DNA from: Mycobacterium simiae | GTDB taxonomy: Bacteria > Actinomycetota > Actinomycetes > Mycobacteriales > Mycobacteriaceae | DNA: 64,000 bases | Direction of reading: 5' to 3' | NCBI RefSeq assembly: GCF_010727605.1 | Contig: NZ_AP022568.1 | Location: 4,588,001 to 4,652,000 of the forward strand | In this document: in pieces, positions 18,012 through 27,417 of the stretch | How positions within the stretch are numbered: the stretch's first letter is position 1 | Layout of the letters: the number at the start of each line of letters is the position of its first letter | Program-made: the position numbers and the translations under genes | Notes under the pieces: generated by a model | Seen by the model: only the letters and a program-made list of their open reading frames with translations | The model's database searches: none | What the model was told of the DNA's origin: nothing

Positions 18012-18326
18012 TTAGCCGGCGTGGCGCCGGTCGTCGCTGATCCACTCGAGGCGGCTTTGCCCGGCCTCCGGGTCAAGCTGCGTGACTTCCGCCGGCTCGC
18101 AGGCGCACAGGGGGCCGCCATTGGCGGTTCGGAACAGTTGGGAACCGCGCTTGCGCATCAGGTGTTGCGCGTAGACCTTGTCCCGTTGCACCTGCGAGAA
18201 GGTGAAATCCAGGTTGACGGGCAGTCCGGCCCAGTCGACGTTGTCGGACGCCGCTTCGTCGAGTCGGTGCTCATCAGTCGCACCGCGTGGCCGCCGACAC
18301 TGTGGGCAGACGCCGCTGTCAACCAC
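18012..18326 (-). pseudogene. Relic of a diflavin reductase (nasN-like C-terminal fragment)
   Basis: A 104-codon frame from GTG 18326. Its centre (LDFTFSQVQRDKVYAQHLM, then RKRGSQLF) clearly resembles the C-terminal FNR domain of the adjacent nitrate reductase ([19 protein letters not shown], then RKRGAQLW). Similarity fades after the next 15 residues. The first 40 codons (VCPQCRRPRG...) match nothing I recognise. A GlnR-like box stands 58 bases upstream, the same placement as before nasN (54 bases). The simplest reading is a second nasN copy that lost nearly all of its body but kept its promoter and a fragment near the 3' end. A small expressed protein cannot be ruled out. Confidence 0.6.
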
Positions 18327-18383
18327 GGGAACACCCTTTCATCGCGTACGCACCAATCGTTGTGGACATGGTGCGATAGCGAT

Positions 18384-18421
18384 GTTTCAGCCGCGAGCGT
18401 CCAATGTTTCGGGAATATTAC
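18384..18421 (-). promoter_or_regulatory. GlnR-like box upstream of the reductase relic
   Basis: Read on the minus strand this is GTAAT-N6-GAAAC-N6-CGCTC-N6-GAAAC. The spacing is exactly that of the GlnR consensus (GTNAC-N6-GAAAC repeated every 22 bases). It lies 15 bases beyond the nasN stop and upstream of the relic. It is similar to the box before nasN over some 55 bases, including the flanking GCACCAT, so the two promoters share ancestry. Confidence 0.65.
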
Positions 18422-18435
18422 GCCTGCAGGGGTGG

Positions 18436-21400
18436 CTAGTAGACGTCCCGGTGGTAACGCTTGTCGGCGCTCAACGACTGGACGTAGGCCCGCGCCCCGT
18501 CCGGGTCGAGCTTGCCGTGCTCGGCCGCGATCTCACACAACGCGCGATCGACGTCCTTGGCCATCGGGTCGGCCGTGCCGCACACGTACAGGTGTGCCCC
18601 GTCCTGCAGCCAGCTCCACAGCTGAGCCCCCCGTTTGCGCATCAGGTGCTGGACGTAAACCTTCTGAGCTTGGTCCCGGGAGAATGCCAGGTCCATCTCG
18701 GTGAGCAGGCCGTCGGCGTGCATCGCCTGGATCTCTTCCCGGTAGTAGAAGTCGGTCGCGGCGTGCTGCTCGCCGAAGAACAACCAGTTCGGCCCGGTGT
18801 GGCCGAGTGCCCGTCGCTCCTGCAGGAAGCCGCGGAACGGAGCGATGCCGGTCCCTGGGCCGATCATGATCATCGGCGTCTGCGAGTCGCTGGGGATCCG
18901 GAAGTTGCTGGACGGCTGCAGGTACACGGCGACGCGATCGCCGGGAGAGCGGTCGGCCAGGTAAGTCGAACACACGCCGCGGCGCGGGACGCCCTGGAAG
19001 TTGTAGCGCACCGGCGAGACGGTCAGGTGGGCTTCGCCCGGACACTCTTTGGGGCTCGACGAGATCGAATACAGCCGCGGCTGCAGCCGTTTGAGCACCC
19101 GCAGCCACTCGTGAGCCGACGCGGCAACCGGCAGCCGCGCCAGCAGGTCCACCGACTGGCGGCCCCACGTCCAATTGTTCAGCTCGGTCTTGTTCTCCGG
19201 TTGGAGTAGCCTGGCCAGTGTTCGGTCGCCGGTGCGTTCCTGCACGAAACGCACCACATCCCGGCTGATGTGGGCGATCTCGATCCGCTCGGTGAGTGCC
19301 GTGCGCAGCGACATCAGACCATGCTCACCGACCTCGACCGGAGTCTGCCCGTCGAGTCCGGTAACGGCTAGCCATTCGTCGACCAGCTGGTCACTGTTGC
19401 GCGGCCACACGCCGAGCGCGTCGCCGGCTTCGTAGCTGACCTCGTCCTCGGGAAGATCGAAAACGATTTGCCGCACGTCTTTTGCGGAGCTGGGTCCGCT
19501 CAGGGTGGTATTGCGGATCATGTCGGTGACGAGCGGGCGCTTCTTGCTGAAGACCGGAGCCGCGGGATGGGCCTGCGGGCGGGGCGCGGCCTGGGCGGGC
19601 GCCGGCGGCACTGCGGTGCCCTGCCCGACCCGGCTGGGCGTGCGGGTCAGCGATTTGATGACCTCATCGGTCCAGCCGGCGGCGGCCTCTTCGTAGTCGG
19701 GCTCGCAGTCGACGCGTTGGGTGATGCGGGTCGCGCCCAGCTCGGCCAGCCGTTCGTCGAGCTTGCGCCCGTACCCACAGAAGTCGTTGTAGCTCGAATC
19801 GCCCAGGGCGAGAAGGGCGTAGCGGATGCCGCCGAGCCGCGGCGCGCCCTCGCCGGTCAGCGCCTGCCACAGGGCGGCGCCGTTGTCGGGTGCCTCACCG
19901 TCGCCGGTGGTGCTGGTGATCAGCAGTAGTTCCCGGGTGGTGGGCAAATCGGCGACTGGGAAGTCACCCATGCAGTGCAATTTGACCGGCAGTGCGGCCT
20001 CGCCGAGCCGAGCCGCGATCGCGGCGGCCAGTTCTTCGGCGTTACCGGTCTGCGAGGCCCACAACACCACAATGGGAGCACGATTCGAATCATCTTCGGC
20101 TGCTGGTGTTTTCGGCGGGTCCGTCTCGATCGTCGATGCTGCCGATGTGACGGCGGGAACGGCGGCGGGCGCGTCGGTGCGCGCGAACATCCCCGCGAGC
20201 AGGCCGTCGACCCACAGCCGGGTGTTGACGTCCAGCGGCGCGTTCAGCGGCAGGGTGGGCACCCCGGCGGCGCGTCGGCCCGCTTCCGAACGCAACCCGG
20301 CCAGCACACCGGCGAGGTAGCTGCGACCAAGCGGGCCGAGTTGTGGGGCCGGTTCGTTGGCCACGCCGAGCATTTCGGCGAGTGCGTCAACCTGTGACAC
20401 GCTGATCTCCGTAACCTCCGAAGTTGCGGGTTCCGCTGCGTCGACGGCGACCGACGGTTCGGGTTCGATGCCGGACTCGGATGTGGCGACGGCGACCTTC
20501 ATCACGGTGACCGCGCACGCTTTGAACTCCGGTTGGTGGGACACCGGATCCACCGCGTCGTTAGTGACCGCGTTGATTGACAGGTATTCGCCGAACACGT
20601 CGTTCCAGTGGAACGGGGCGAAACAGTTGCCCGGTCGTACCCGGTCGGTGATCACCGCAGGCAGCACGGCCCGGCCACGGCGGGAAGCGATTTCGACCTT
20701 GTCGCCCTCGCTGACGTCGAGCCGTGCGGCGTCGTCGGGATGGATCTCCACGAACGGGCCCGGGTTCAGTTTGTTGAGTTTGGCGACCTTGCCGGTCTTG
20801 GTCATCGTGTGCCACTGGTGCGGCAGCCGCCCGGTGTTGAGCAGGAACGGGTAGTCGGCGTCGGGCATCTCGTCCGGCGATAGGTGCGGCCGGGCGAAGA
20901 ACACGGCGCGGCCACTGGCGGTGGGGAACACCAGCCGCGGCACGCTGCCGTCGGCACGGACCAACTGCGTTTGGCTCACACCGTCGTTCAGGTAGCGGAT
21001 GGGGTTGCGGTCGTCGGCGCCCTCGGGTGGGCATGGCCATTGCAGCGGGGTCCGGCGCAGCCGGTCATACGTCGCGCCGCGCAGGTCGTATCCCGTCTTG
21101 GGGTTCCAGAACCGCTTGATTTCCTCGAACACTTCCTCGGCGGAGGAGTAGGTGAACGACTCGGAATAGCCCATCTCGCAAGCGATCCGGGCAATGATCT
21201 GCCAGTCCGGCATTGCCTGGCCGGGCGCGCTTACGGCCGGCTGGAACAGCGTCATGTTGCGTTCTGAGTTGATCATCACGCCCTCGGCCTCGGTCCATAG
21301 GGCGGCGGGCAGCAACACGTCAGCGTATTCGTTGGTCTCCGTCTCGAGGAAGGCGTCCTGGGCGATCACCAACTCGGCACGGTCCAGGCCGGCCAATACG

Positions 21401-22677
21401 GTTTTTCGGTTGGCAACGCTGGCAACGGGATTGGTGCAGATGATCCAGCACGCCTTGATCTCGCCCTTGGCCATTCGGGAGAACATGTCGACCGTACCGG
21501 TACCGACCTCGGTGCGCAGCGACCCGCGCGGGATGCCCCACTGATCCTCGACGAATTCGCGGTCGGCGGGTGAGGTCACTGCGCGTTGACCGGGTAAACC
21601 CGGCCCCATGTAGCCCATTTCGCGTCCGCCCATGGCGTTGGGCTGCCCGGTGAGGGAGAACGGACCGCTGCCCGGTTTGCAGATGGCCCCGGTCGCCAGG
21701 TGCAGGTTGCAGATCGCATTGGTGTTCCAGGTGCCGTGGGTGCTCTGGTTCAGGCCCATCGTCCAGCAGGTCATAAAGTTTTCGGCTTCGCCGATCCAGC
21801 GTGCCGCGGTGCGGATGTCGGCTGCCGGGATGCCGGTGAGGTTGCTGACCCGCTCGGGGGTGAAGTGCTTGAGGAAGTCCGGCATCTCCTCCCAGCCCTC
21901 GGTGAATTCCGCGATGAATTCGGGGTCGGTATGGCCGTTTTCAACGACCTGCTGCAGCAGCCCGTTGAGCAGAGCGAGGTCGGTGCCCGAGGAGATCTGC
22001 AGGAAGAGGTCGGCCTTTTCCGCGGTCGCGGTGCGGCGCGGGTCGACGACAATGAGCTTGGCGCCGGCCTTGACGCGGTCCATCATGCGCAGGAACAGGA
22101 TCGGGTGGCAGTCGGCCATATTGGCGCCGATGACGAGGAAGACATCGGCCTGGTCGAAGTCCTGGTAGGAGCCGGGCGGTCCATCCGCGCCCAGCGACAG
22201 CTTGTAGCCAGACCCCGCGCTGGCCATGCATAGTCGCGAGTTGGACTCGATCTGATTGGTGCGGATGAACCCTTTGGTCAGCTTGTTCGCCAGGTATTGC
22301 GCTTCCAGCGACATCTGTCCCGACACATAGAGGGCGAAGGCGTCCGGACCATGCTCGTCGATGATGGCTCGTAATTGCCTCGCCGACCGCGTGATCGCGG
22401 CATCGAGGTCGATCTGTGCCAAGGATGCGCCACGCTCGCTGCGCCAATAGGCCGAATCCAGTCGGCCCGGCGCGGCGAGCATGTCGGCGGTGGTTGTGCC
22501 CTTGGTGCACAGCCGGCCGAAGTTGGCCGGGTGGCTTTTGTTACCAATACATTTCGCGACATGACGGCGGTCGCTTTCGGTGTCGGTTGTGATCTGCAAC
22601 ACCATGCCGCAGCCCACACCGCAGTAGGCGCACATGCTGTTCACGGTGTCGTTACCGTGCTCGGCAGCCACGCCCAC
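18436..22677 (-). CDS. nasN: Single-chain Mo/diflavin assimilatory nitrate reductase (NasN type)
   Basis: A 1413-residue fusion enzyme expected to reduce nitrate to nitrite in the cytoplasm with electrons from NADPH. Residues 1-720 are a molybdopterin oxidoreductase: the 4Fe-4S motif [10 protein letters not shown] with a further Cys in GRLCTKG, and a probable Mo-ligand cysteine in NSRLCMAS. A linker (about 770-845) resembles the N-terminal part of CysJ-type flavoproteins. A flavodoxin domain follows (about 860-1000: [36 protein letters not shown]). The last 370 residues are a ferredoxin-NADP reductase module ([42 protein letters not shown]-terminal RDVY). This order matches the diflavin nitrate reductase NasN of M. 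smegmatis. The GTG start has a near-perfect AAGGAGGT ribosome site, and a GlnR-like box is 54 bases upstream, consistent with nitrogen control. Confidence 0.9.
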   Translation of the reverse strand: MGVAAEHGNDTVNSMCAYCGVGCGMVLQITTDTESDRRHVAKCIGNKSHPANFGRLCTKGTTTADMLAAPGRLDSAYWRSERGASLAQIDLDAAITRSARQLRAIIDEHGPDAFALYVSGQMSLEAQYLANKLTKGFIRTNQIESNSRLCMASAGSGYKLSLGADGPPGSYQDFDQADVFLVIGANMADCHPILFLRMMDRVKAGAKLIVVDPRRTATAEKADLFLQISSGTDLALLNGLLQQVVENGHTDPEFIAEFTEGWEEMPDFLKHFTPERVSNLTGIPAADIRTAARWIGEAENFMTCWTMGLNQSTHGTWNTNAICNLHLATGAICKPGSGPFSLTGQPNAMGGREMGYMGPGLPGQRAVTSPADREFVEDQWGIPRGSLRTEVGTGTVDMFSRMAKGEIKACWIICTNPVASVANRKTVLAGLDRAELVIAQDAFLETETNEYADVLLPAALWTEAEGVMINSERNMTLFQPAVSAPGQAMPDWQIIARIACEMGYSESFTYSSAEEVFEEIKRFWNPKTGYDLRGATYDRLRRTPLQWPCPPEGADDRNPIRYLNDGVSQTQLVRADGSVPRLVFPTASGRAVFFARPHLSPDEMPDADYPFLLNTGRLPHQWHTMTKTGKVAKLNKLNPGPFVEIHPDDAARLDVSEGDKVEIASRRGRAVLPAVITDRVRPGNCFAPFHWNDVFGEYLSINAVTNDAVDPVSHQPEFKACAVTVMKVAVATSESGIEPEPSVAVDAAEPATSEVTEISVSQVDALAEMLGVANEPAPQLGPLGRSYLAGVLAGLRSEAGRRAAGVPTLPLNAPLDVNTRLWVDGLLAGMFARTDAPAAVPAVTSAASTIETDPPKTPAAEDDSNRAPIVVLWASQTGNAEELAAAIAARLGEAALPVKLHCMGDFPVADLPTTRELLLITSTTGDGEAPDNGAALWQALTGEGAPRLGGIRYALLALGDSSYNDFCGYGRKLDERLAELGATRITQRVDCEPDYEEAAAGWTDEVIKSLTRTPSRVGQGTAVPPAPAQAAPRPQAHPAAPVFSKKRPLVTDMIRNTTLSGPSSAKDVRQIVFDLPEDEVSYEAGDALGVWPRNSDQLVDEWLAVTGLDGQTPVEVGEHGLMSLRTALTERIEIAHISRDVVRFVQERTGDRTLARLLQPENKTELNNWTWGRQSVDLLARLPVAASAHEWLRVLKRLQPRLYSISSSPKECPGEAHLTVSPVRYNFQGVPRRGVCSTYLADRSPGDRVAVYLQPSSNFRIPSDSQTPMIMIGPGTGIAPFRGFLQERRALGHTGPNWLFFGEQHAATDFYYREEIQAMHADGLLTEMDLAFSRDQAQKVYVQHLMRKRGAQLWSWLQDGAHLYVCGTADPMAKDVDRALCEIAAEHGKLDPDGARAYVQSLSADKRYHRDVY

Positions 22678-22730
22678 GTACCTCCTTCCGAGCGCGCGAG
22701 ATCTCCTGCGCTAAATGGTGCGACAAAGAT

Positions 22731-22768
22731 GTTTCGGCATCGGACGCCCGATGTTTCCGCCGTTTTAC
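22731..22768 (-). promoter_or_regulatory. GlnR-like box upstream of nasN
   Basis: On the minus strand this reads GTAAA-N6-GAAAC-N6-CGTCC-N6-GAAAC. The two GAAAC half-sites are 22 bases apart and the first a-site is one base from GTNAC, as in GlnR operators of actinobacteria. It sits 54 bases upstream of the nasN start. GlnR activates nitrate assimilation genes in mycobacteria, so activation under nitrogen limitation is the natural inference. Confidence 0.75.
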
Positions 22769-22958
22769 GGCTTCCTCTCACCGGATCCAGATGAAAGTGT
22801 GAAGTCTGTGGAAAATCTCGCTCCCCAACGAGTAACCGCAGGTCAGCGCTGATCCACGGTCAAGCCCAGATTACCGGCGCGCGCTTCGGAATTGACCCCC
22901 AGCAACCAGGTTCGAACCAAACAAATGGCACTTTCACAGTTTTCGCTAAGCTCACAAT

Positions 22959-23441
22959 GTGCGCCGTCAGTGTGTGATTTTCCTGCTTTTGCTGGCCACG
23001 GGTTGCGGTGGAAAACCGGCGGCACCGCCGGCGTCACACGCCGATAACTGCAAGGAGTCCGACGGCCCCACCGCCGACACCGTGCGGCAGGCGATTTCGG
23101 CGGTTCCCGTCCAGGTTCCCGGGTCGAGCTGGGTCGAGATCGGCCGCGGGCACACCAAGAAGTGTCGGTTGTTCTGGGTGCAGATCATCCCGACGATCGC
23201 CAGTGAGTCCACTCCTCAGCAGCTGCTGTTCTTCGACCACAACCGATCGTTGGGCACACCGACCCCAAACCCCAAGCCCTACATCACCGTGCTGCCCCCG
23301 GGCGACGATACGGTCACGGTTGAATACCGCTGGCAGGTTGATCGCGAAGAACCCTGTTGTCCCAAGGGAATCGGCACGGTTAAGTTCCAGATCGGGCCGG
23401 ACGGTAGGCTGCAGGCGCTCGGCAAGATTCCGCATCAATAG
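22959..23441 (+). CDS. lppP: LppP/LprE-family lipoprotein
   Basis: A 160-residue lipoprotein. The signal peptide is short and ends in lipobox ATGC with Cys at residue 16, starting from GTG 22959. The mature part carries the family segments SWVEIGRGHTKKCRLFWVQI, TPQQLLFFDHNR and VTVEYRWQ, with additional cysteines (NCKES, KKCRL, EPCCPKG). LppP lies beside mez and nitrate-related genes in M. tuberculosis too, as I recall, so this is probably the orthologue. Function unknown; location is the outer face of the cytoplasmic membrane. Its promoter region also contains the divergent nasN control region. Confidence 0.85.
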   Translation: MRRQCVIFLLLLATGCGGKPAAPPASHADNCKESDGPTADTVRQAISAVPVQVPGSSWVEIGRGHTKKCRLFWVQIIPTIASESTPQQLLFFDHNRSLGTPTPNPKPYITVLPPGDDTVTVEYRWQVDREEPCCPKGIGTVKFQIGPDGRLQALGKIPHQ

Positions 23442-23521
23442 CGTTACCCCGCCCGCTTTTGCCACCGTGTTATCGCGGGCCAGATACGTACGCGGGGCGC
23501 CGGGCGAGCCGTCGCGATGGC

Positions 23522-25462
23522 TCAGTCGGGCAGGTTCTCCGGATGCAGCATCTCGGCGTAGCGCAGCGGCTCCGGAATGCCGAAGCCGTCGACCAACGTC
23601 TGGGCGTGCGGGCGAAGCGCCCGGCACCGGTCGTTGATCCCGCGGGTCACCGCCTTAGCGCGCTGGGTGGACAGGTACCCGTGTTCGATGTACCAGGCCT
23701 TGTCCTCTTCGATCGCCGTCAACGCGTACAGGTCGCAGACGATGCCCAAAAGCTCACGCGCTTCCTCGTTTTCGCACGCGTCGATGCCGGCGACGAACGC
23801 CTCCAGCACGATCCGGTCGATGTGGGCGCTGGCGGCGTGCAGCACGTGGTCCTGCACCGCGTTGAACGCATCGAACGCCGACATCTCCTTGGACTTGCTC
23901 TGTAGCCGTCGGGCGACCGAGGACAGCAGGTACTGCTCGCGTTCTTCGAACATGTTCACCTGCGTGCCCCGGTTGAACAGGCTGCCCTCTTCCTCGCTGT
24001 CCTGGCGAGCGTCGACGATTCGCTGCATAATCGCCTCGGCCGCAGTGCGTTTCATCACCCGCTCGCCAACCGTGCTGGCCGCGAACCGCACCCAATCGAC
24101 CGGGCTCATGCTCTTGATGTCGTCGGCGTAGGCGGTGAGAAGCTCCTTGGCTACCAACTGGGTCAGCACGTGGTTGTCGCCCTCGAAGGTGGTGAACACG
24201 TCGGTGTCCGCCCGCAGCGCGATCAGCCGGTTTTCCGCCATGTATCCCGCGCCGCCGCACGCCTCTCGGGCCTCCTGGATGGCCCTGGACGCGTGCCAGG
24301 TGTTCGCCGCTTTCAGCCCGGCCGCCCGCGATTCCAGCTCGCGCTGTTCCTCGGCGTCGGGGAAGTCCGACGTCTGCAGATCGTGACACTTGGCGACCAG
24401 CTCGTTCTGCGCGAACTGCAGCGCGTACGACTTGGCGATTAACGGGAACAGCCGTCGCTGGTGCACCAGGTAGTCCATGATCAGCACTTCCCGGTCGTCA
24501 TCGGGTGCGCTGAATTGCCTGCGCTGCAAGGCATATCGAGTAGCGATGTCCAGTGCCACCCGGGCGGCACCACCCGCACTGCCGCCGACGGTGACCCGGC
24601 CGCGGATCAGCGTGCCCAACATGGTGAAGAACCGGCGGTTGGGGTTGTCGATCGGCGAGCTGTAGGTGCCGTCGGGCGCGACGTCGCCATACTTGTTCAG
24701 CAGGTTCTCCCGCGGCACCCGGACGTGGTCGAACATGATGCGGCCGTTGTCGACCCCGGGCAGGCCGCCCTTGTACTCGCAGTCCGACGTCGTCACCCCG
24801 GGCAGGTCGTTTCCGTCGTCGTCGCGGATCGGGACCAACACGCAATGCACGCCGTGGTTGACCGGCTTGCCGTCCTCGCTGGTGATCAATTGGGCGAAAA
24901 CCGCGGCCATGGTGGCGGTTTCCGCGGCGCCGCCAATGTAGTCCTTGCGCGCCGTCGGGGTCGGGGAGTCGATGATGAACTCTTGGGTCTCGGGATCGTA
25001 GGTGGCGGTAGTCTCCAGTGACTGCACGTCGCTGCCGTGGCCGGTTTCGGTCATCGCGAAACAGCCGCGCAACTCGAGGCTGATGATCTTGGGTACGTAG
25101 GCCTCGTGGTGGCGCTCGGTGCCGAGGTTTTCCACGGCACCGCCGAACAGCCCCCACTGCACTCCGGCCTTCACCATCAACGACAGATCCGACATCGCCA
25201 GCATCTCGATCATCGTGACCGCCGCGCCGACGTCGCCGGTACCGCCGTGCTCCTTACGGAATGAGTCGGCGGCCGCGCCGAACGCGGCCATGATCCGCAT
25301 TTGCTCGGCGACCTTGGTGCGGGCGATCACCGTGTTGGGCGTGTAGTGCGGGCGGAAGAGGTCCTCGCTCATCGTCGCGCGCATCCGGTTCTTCACGTCG
25401 CGCCAGCGCCCATCGAGGGCGTTGCGCAGATGCTCGGCAATGTTCGTCGTGTCAGGCGCCAT
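23522..25462 (-). CDS. Acyl-CoA dehydrogenase / acyl-CoA oxidase-like flavoenzyme
   Basis: A 646-residue FAD enzyme closer in layout to acyl-CoA oxidases than to 380-residue dehydrogenases. Seen motifs are CFAMTETGHGSDVQSLETTA (FAD/substrate site), a DYIGGAAETATM stretch, VPRENLLNKYGDV, RRQFSAPD, the EACGGAGYMAENRL segment, and TTFEGDNHVL, which holds the catalytic base Glu of the ACOX type. It should introduce the 2,3-double bond into a fatty acyl-CoA. The start is ATG 25462; the frame is open for another 56 codons but those overlap the divergent neighbour's 5' end and have no protein character. The specific FadE number cannot be assigned. Confidence 0.85.
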   Translation of the reverse strand: MAPDTTNIAEHLRNALDGRWRDVKNRMRATMSEDLFRPHYTPNTVIARTKVAEQMRIMAAFGAAADSFRKEHGGTGDVGAAVTMIEMLAMSDLSLMVKAGVQWGLFGGAVENLGTERHHEAYVPKIISLELRGCFAMTETGHGSDVQSLETTATYDPETQEFIIDSPTPTARKDYIGGAAETATMAAVFAQLITSEDGKPVNHGVHCVLVPIRDDDGNDLPGVTTSDCEYKGGLPGVDNGRIMFDHVRVPRENLLNKYGDVAPDGTYSSPIDNPNRRFFTMLGTLIRGRVTVGGSAGGAARVALDIATRYALQRRQFSAPDDDREVLIMDYLVHQRRLFPLIAKSYALQFAQNELVAKCHDLQTSDFPDAEEQRELESRAAGLKAANTWHASRAIQEAREACGGAGYMAENRLIALRADTDVFTTFEGDNHVLTQLVAKELLTAYADDIKSMSPVDWVRFAASTVGERVMKRTAAEAIMQRIVDARQDSEEEGSLFNRGTQVNMFEEREQYLLSSVARRLQSKSKEMSAFDAFNAVQDHVLHAASAHIDRIVLEAFVAGIDACENEEARELLGIVCDLYALTAIEEDKAWYIEHGYLSTQRAKAVTRGINDRCRALRPHAQTLVDGFGIPEPLRYAEMLHPENLPD

Positions 25463-25573
25463 AACCCGACGGTAACCTGCCGTCCTCGTGGTACGGAACA
25501 ACCTGGAATGTCTCGATCTTGTGCCGGTAAGTCGTCGGTGCGACCGCGCCCGGTTCGCGCTTAGATGGGCCTC

Positions 25574-26296
25574 ATGTCCCAGCCCGACACCCCACCCCAG
25601 GACCCGACCTATGACGTCGGGCACACCCATCCCGACGTCAGCGGAGGGTGGCTGCGCGCGGCTACCTTCGGCGCCATGGACGGCCTAGTCAGCAACACCG
25701 CCCTGATCGCCGGTGTGGCCGCCGGCGAAAGTGCCCACACGACGCTGGTCAGCGGCATCGCTGGTTTGCTCGCCGGGGCCTTCTCGATGGCGCTGGGCGA
25801 GTATTCCTCGGTGACCACGGCCAATGAGCAGATCGAGTCGGAGGCATACGTGGAACGCCGGGCGCTGCGCTGCCGTCCGCAGGCCGAGCGCGCCGAGCTG
25901 GTCAAGATGCTCGTCGGGATGGGGATGAGCGAGCAGACCGCCGAGACGGCCACCGACGAAATTCACCAGGACGAGAACCGGGCGGTCAGTTTCCATCTTG
26001 TCCAGGAGATCGGCCTGGACCCGACCGAGAAGCCCTCGCCCCGGTTGGCTGCGATCGCGTCGTTTGCGATGTTCGCGATCGGCGCGGTTATTCCGCTGAT
26101 TCCCTACCTGCTCGGCTACGGGTCGCTGTCCTTCGGCCTGGTGTGCGGCGCGGTCGGGTTGCTGATCGCGGGCGGATTGACCGCGCGCTATACCCGCAAA
26201 CCGGTGTGGTGGGCGGCGGGTCGGCAGTTGTTGTTCGGCGGTGTCGCCGTCGCGGCGACGTATCTGTTGGGTCTGCTCGTCGCGGCAGTGATGTGA
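25574..26296 (+). CDS. VIT1/CCC1-family iron/manganese transporter
   Basis: A 240-residue membrane protein of the VIT/CCC1 family, which exports or sequesters Fe2+ or Mn2+. The first helix region GGWLRAATFGAMDGLVSNTALIAGV and the AGAFSMALGEYSSV helix are diagnostic. An acidic, Glu/His-containing cytoplasmic loop follows (SEAYVERRAL to DENRAVSFH), then three C-terminal helices. ATG 25574 is preferred; ATG 25565 in frame is equally possible and neither has a strong ribosome site. The stop overlaps the start of the next gene (TGATG). Confidence 0.88.
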   Translation: MSQPDTPPQDPTYDVGHTHPDVSGGWLRAATFGAMDGLVSNTALIAGVAAGESAHTTLVSGIAGLLAGAFSMALGEYSSVTTANEQIESEAYVERRALRCRPQAERAELVKMLVGMGMSEQTAETATDEIHQDENRAVSFHLVQEIGLDPTEKPSPRLAAIASFAMFAIGAVIPLIPYLLGYGSLSFGLVCGAVGLLIAGGLTARYTRKPVWWAAGRQLLFGGVAVAATYLLGLLVAAVM

Positions 26297-27417
26297 TGCC
26301 GGCCCGGCTGTTGGCGTGGTGCGCGTTATGCCTGGCCTGGTTGCTCGCCGGCTGTGACTCGACGCCCCCGCCGGCGCCGCCGAACACGCCGCGGCCGGTG
26401 CTGGCGTATGTGGGCCAGGCGCAGGTCGCCTACGGGGCGACGTTCGACGGCACGGTGATCGGCGGCTTGTCCGGCCTCAGTTATGACGCGGGCCGCCAAC
26501 AGTATTACGTGATCAGCGACGATCGCTCGGCGAAAAACCCCGCTCGGTTCTACACCGCGCAGTTGTCGTTGTCGGACAAGGGAATTGACCGGGTCACCTT
26601 CACCGGGACGCACCCGTTGCTGGATCGGTCCGGTCAGCCGTTTCGGCCGTTGACCCTGGACACCACGCCACCGGTGGTTCCTCCCGACCCCGAAGGCATC
26701 GCCTTCGACCCGGTGCGGCAACGGCTCTACTGGAGTTCGGAAGGCGAGCGGCGGACCCAGGGCCCGGTGCTGCTGGACCCCTGGGTTCGGGTCGCCGGAC
26801 TGGATGGCTCGTACCAGGGCCAGTTCGCACTGCCAACCAATCTGGCCATGTCCGTGCAACCGACCGGGCCGCGCCAAAACCGTGCGCTGGAGGGAGTAGC
26901 GCTCACCCCCGACGGTCAATCGGTGTTCGCCGCGATGGAGGACCCGGGCTACAACGACGGGTCCGAGACCGGCGACGGGCACCGGGTGCTGACCCGGTTC
27001 ACCAAATTCGACGTCGACACCGGCAAGGCCACCGCCCAATACGCCTATCCGATGGACGCGCCCATACCGCCGGTCGAAGAGAACGGCGTCCCGGATCTGG
27101 TTGCGCTGTCCGACACGTCATTTCTGGTGCTGGAGCGCACGGACTCCGTGCCTCAGACGATACGCGTCTACCGTGCCGAAATCGGTTCGGCCACAAATGT
27201 ATTGGCGCTCCCGTCGATCAGCGGTGTGGGGCTGACGCCGATGACCAAGTCGTTGGCTGCGGACATGAACACGACGCCGGGCCTCACGCCGCTGGACAAC
27301 GTCGAAGGCATCACGCTGGGTCCCAAGCTTGCCGATGGCCGGCAGTCGGTGGTGTTCGTCAGCGACAACAACTTCTCAGCCAGACAGGTCACTCAGTTCC
27401 TGTTGTTCGCGATGTAG
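26296..27417 (+). CDS. Phytase-like-domain lipoprotein
   Basis: A 373-residue lipoprotein. ATG 26296 shares one base with the VIT stop, so the two are coupled. Lipobox LAGC puts the lipidated Cys at residue 20. The rest belongs to the 'esterase-like activity of phytase' family: GGLSGLSYDAGRQQYYVISDD, PDPEGIAFDP, EGVALTPDGQSVFAAMEDP, a TSFLVLERTD strand, and DNVEGITLGP. The fold is a beta-propeller with a likely phosphoester or ester substrate. Its last 42 bases overlap the end of the convergent FHA/ABC gene. Confidence 0.82.
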   Translation: MPARLLAWCALCLAWLLAGCDSTPPPAPPNTPRPVLAYVGQAQVAYGATFDGTVIGGLSGLSYDAGRQQYYVISDDRSAKNPARFYTAQLSLSDKGIDRVTFTGTHPLLDRSGQPFRPLTLDTTPPVVPPDPEGIAFDPVRQRLYWSSEGERRTQGPVLLDPWVRVAGLDGSYQGQFALPTNLAMSVQPTGPRQNRALEGVALTPDGQSVFAAMEDPGYNDGSETGDGHRVLTRFTKFDVDTGKATAQYAYPMDAPIPPVEENGVPDLVALSDTSFLVLERTDSVPQTIRVYRAEIGSATNVLALPSISGVGLTPMTKSLAADMNTTPGLTPLDNVEGITLGPKLADGRQSVVFVSDNNFSARQVTQFLLFAM

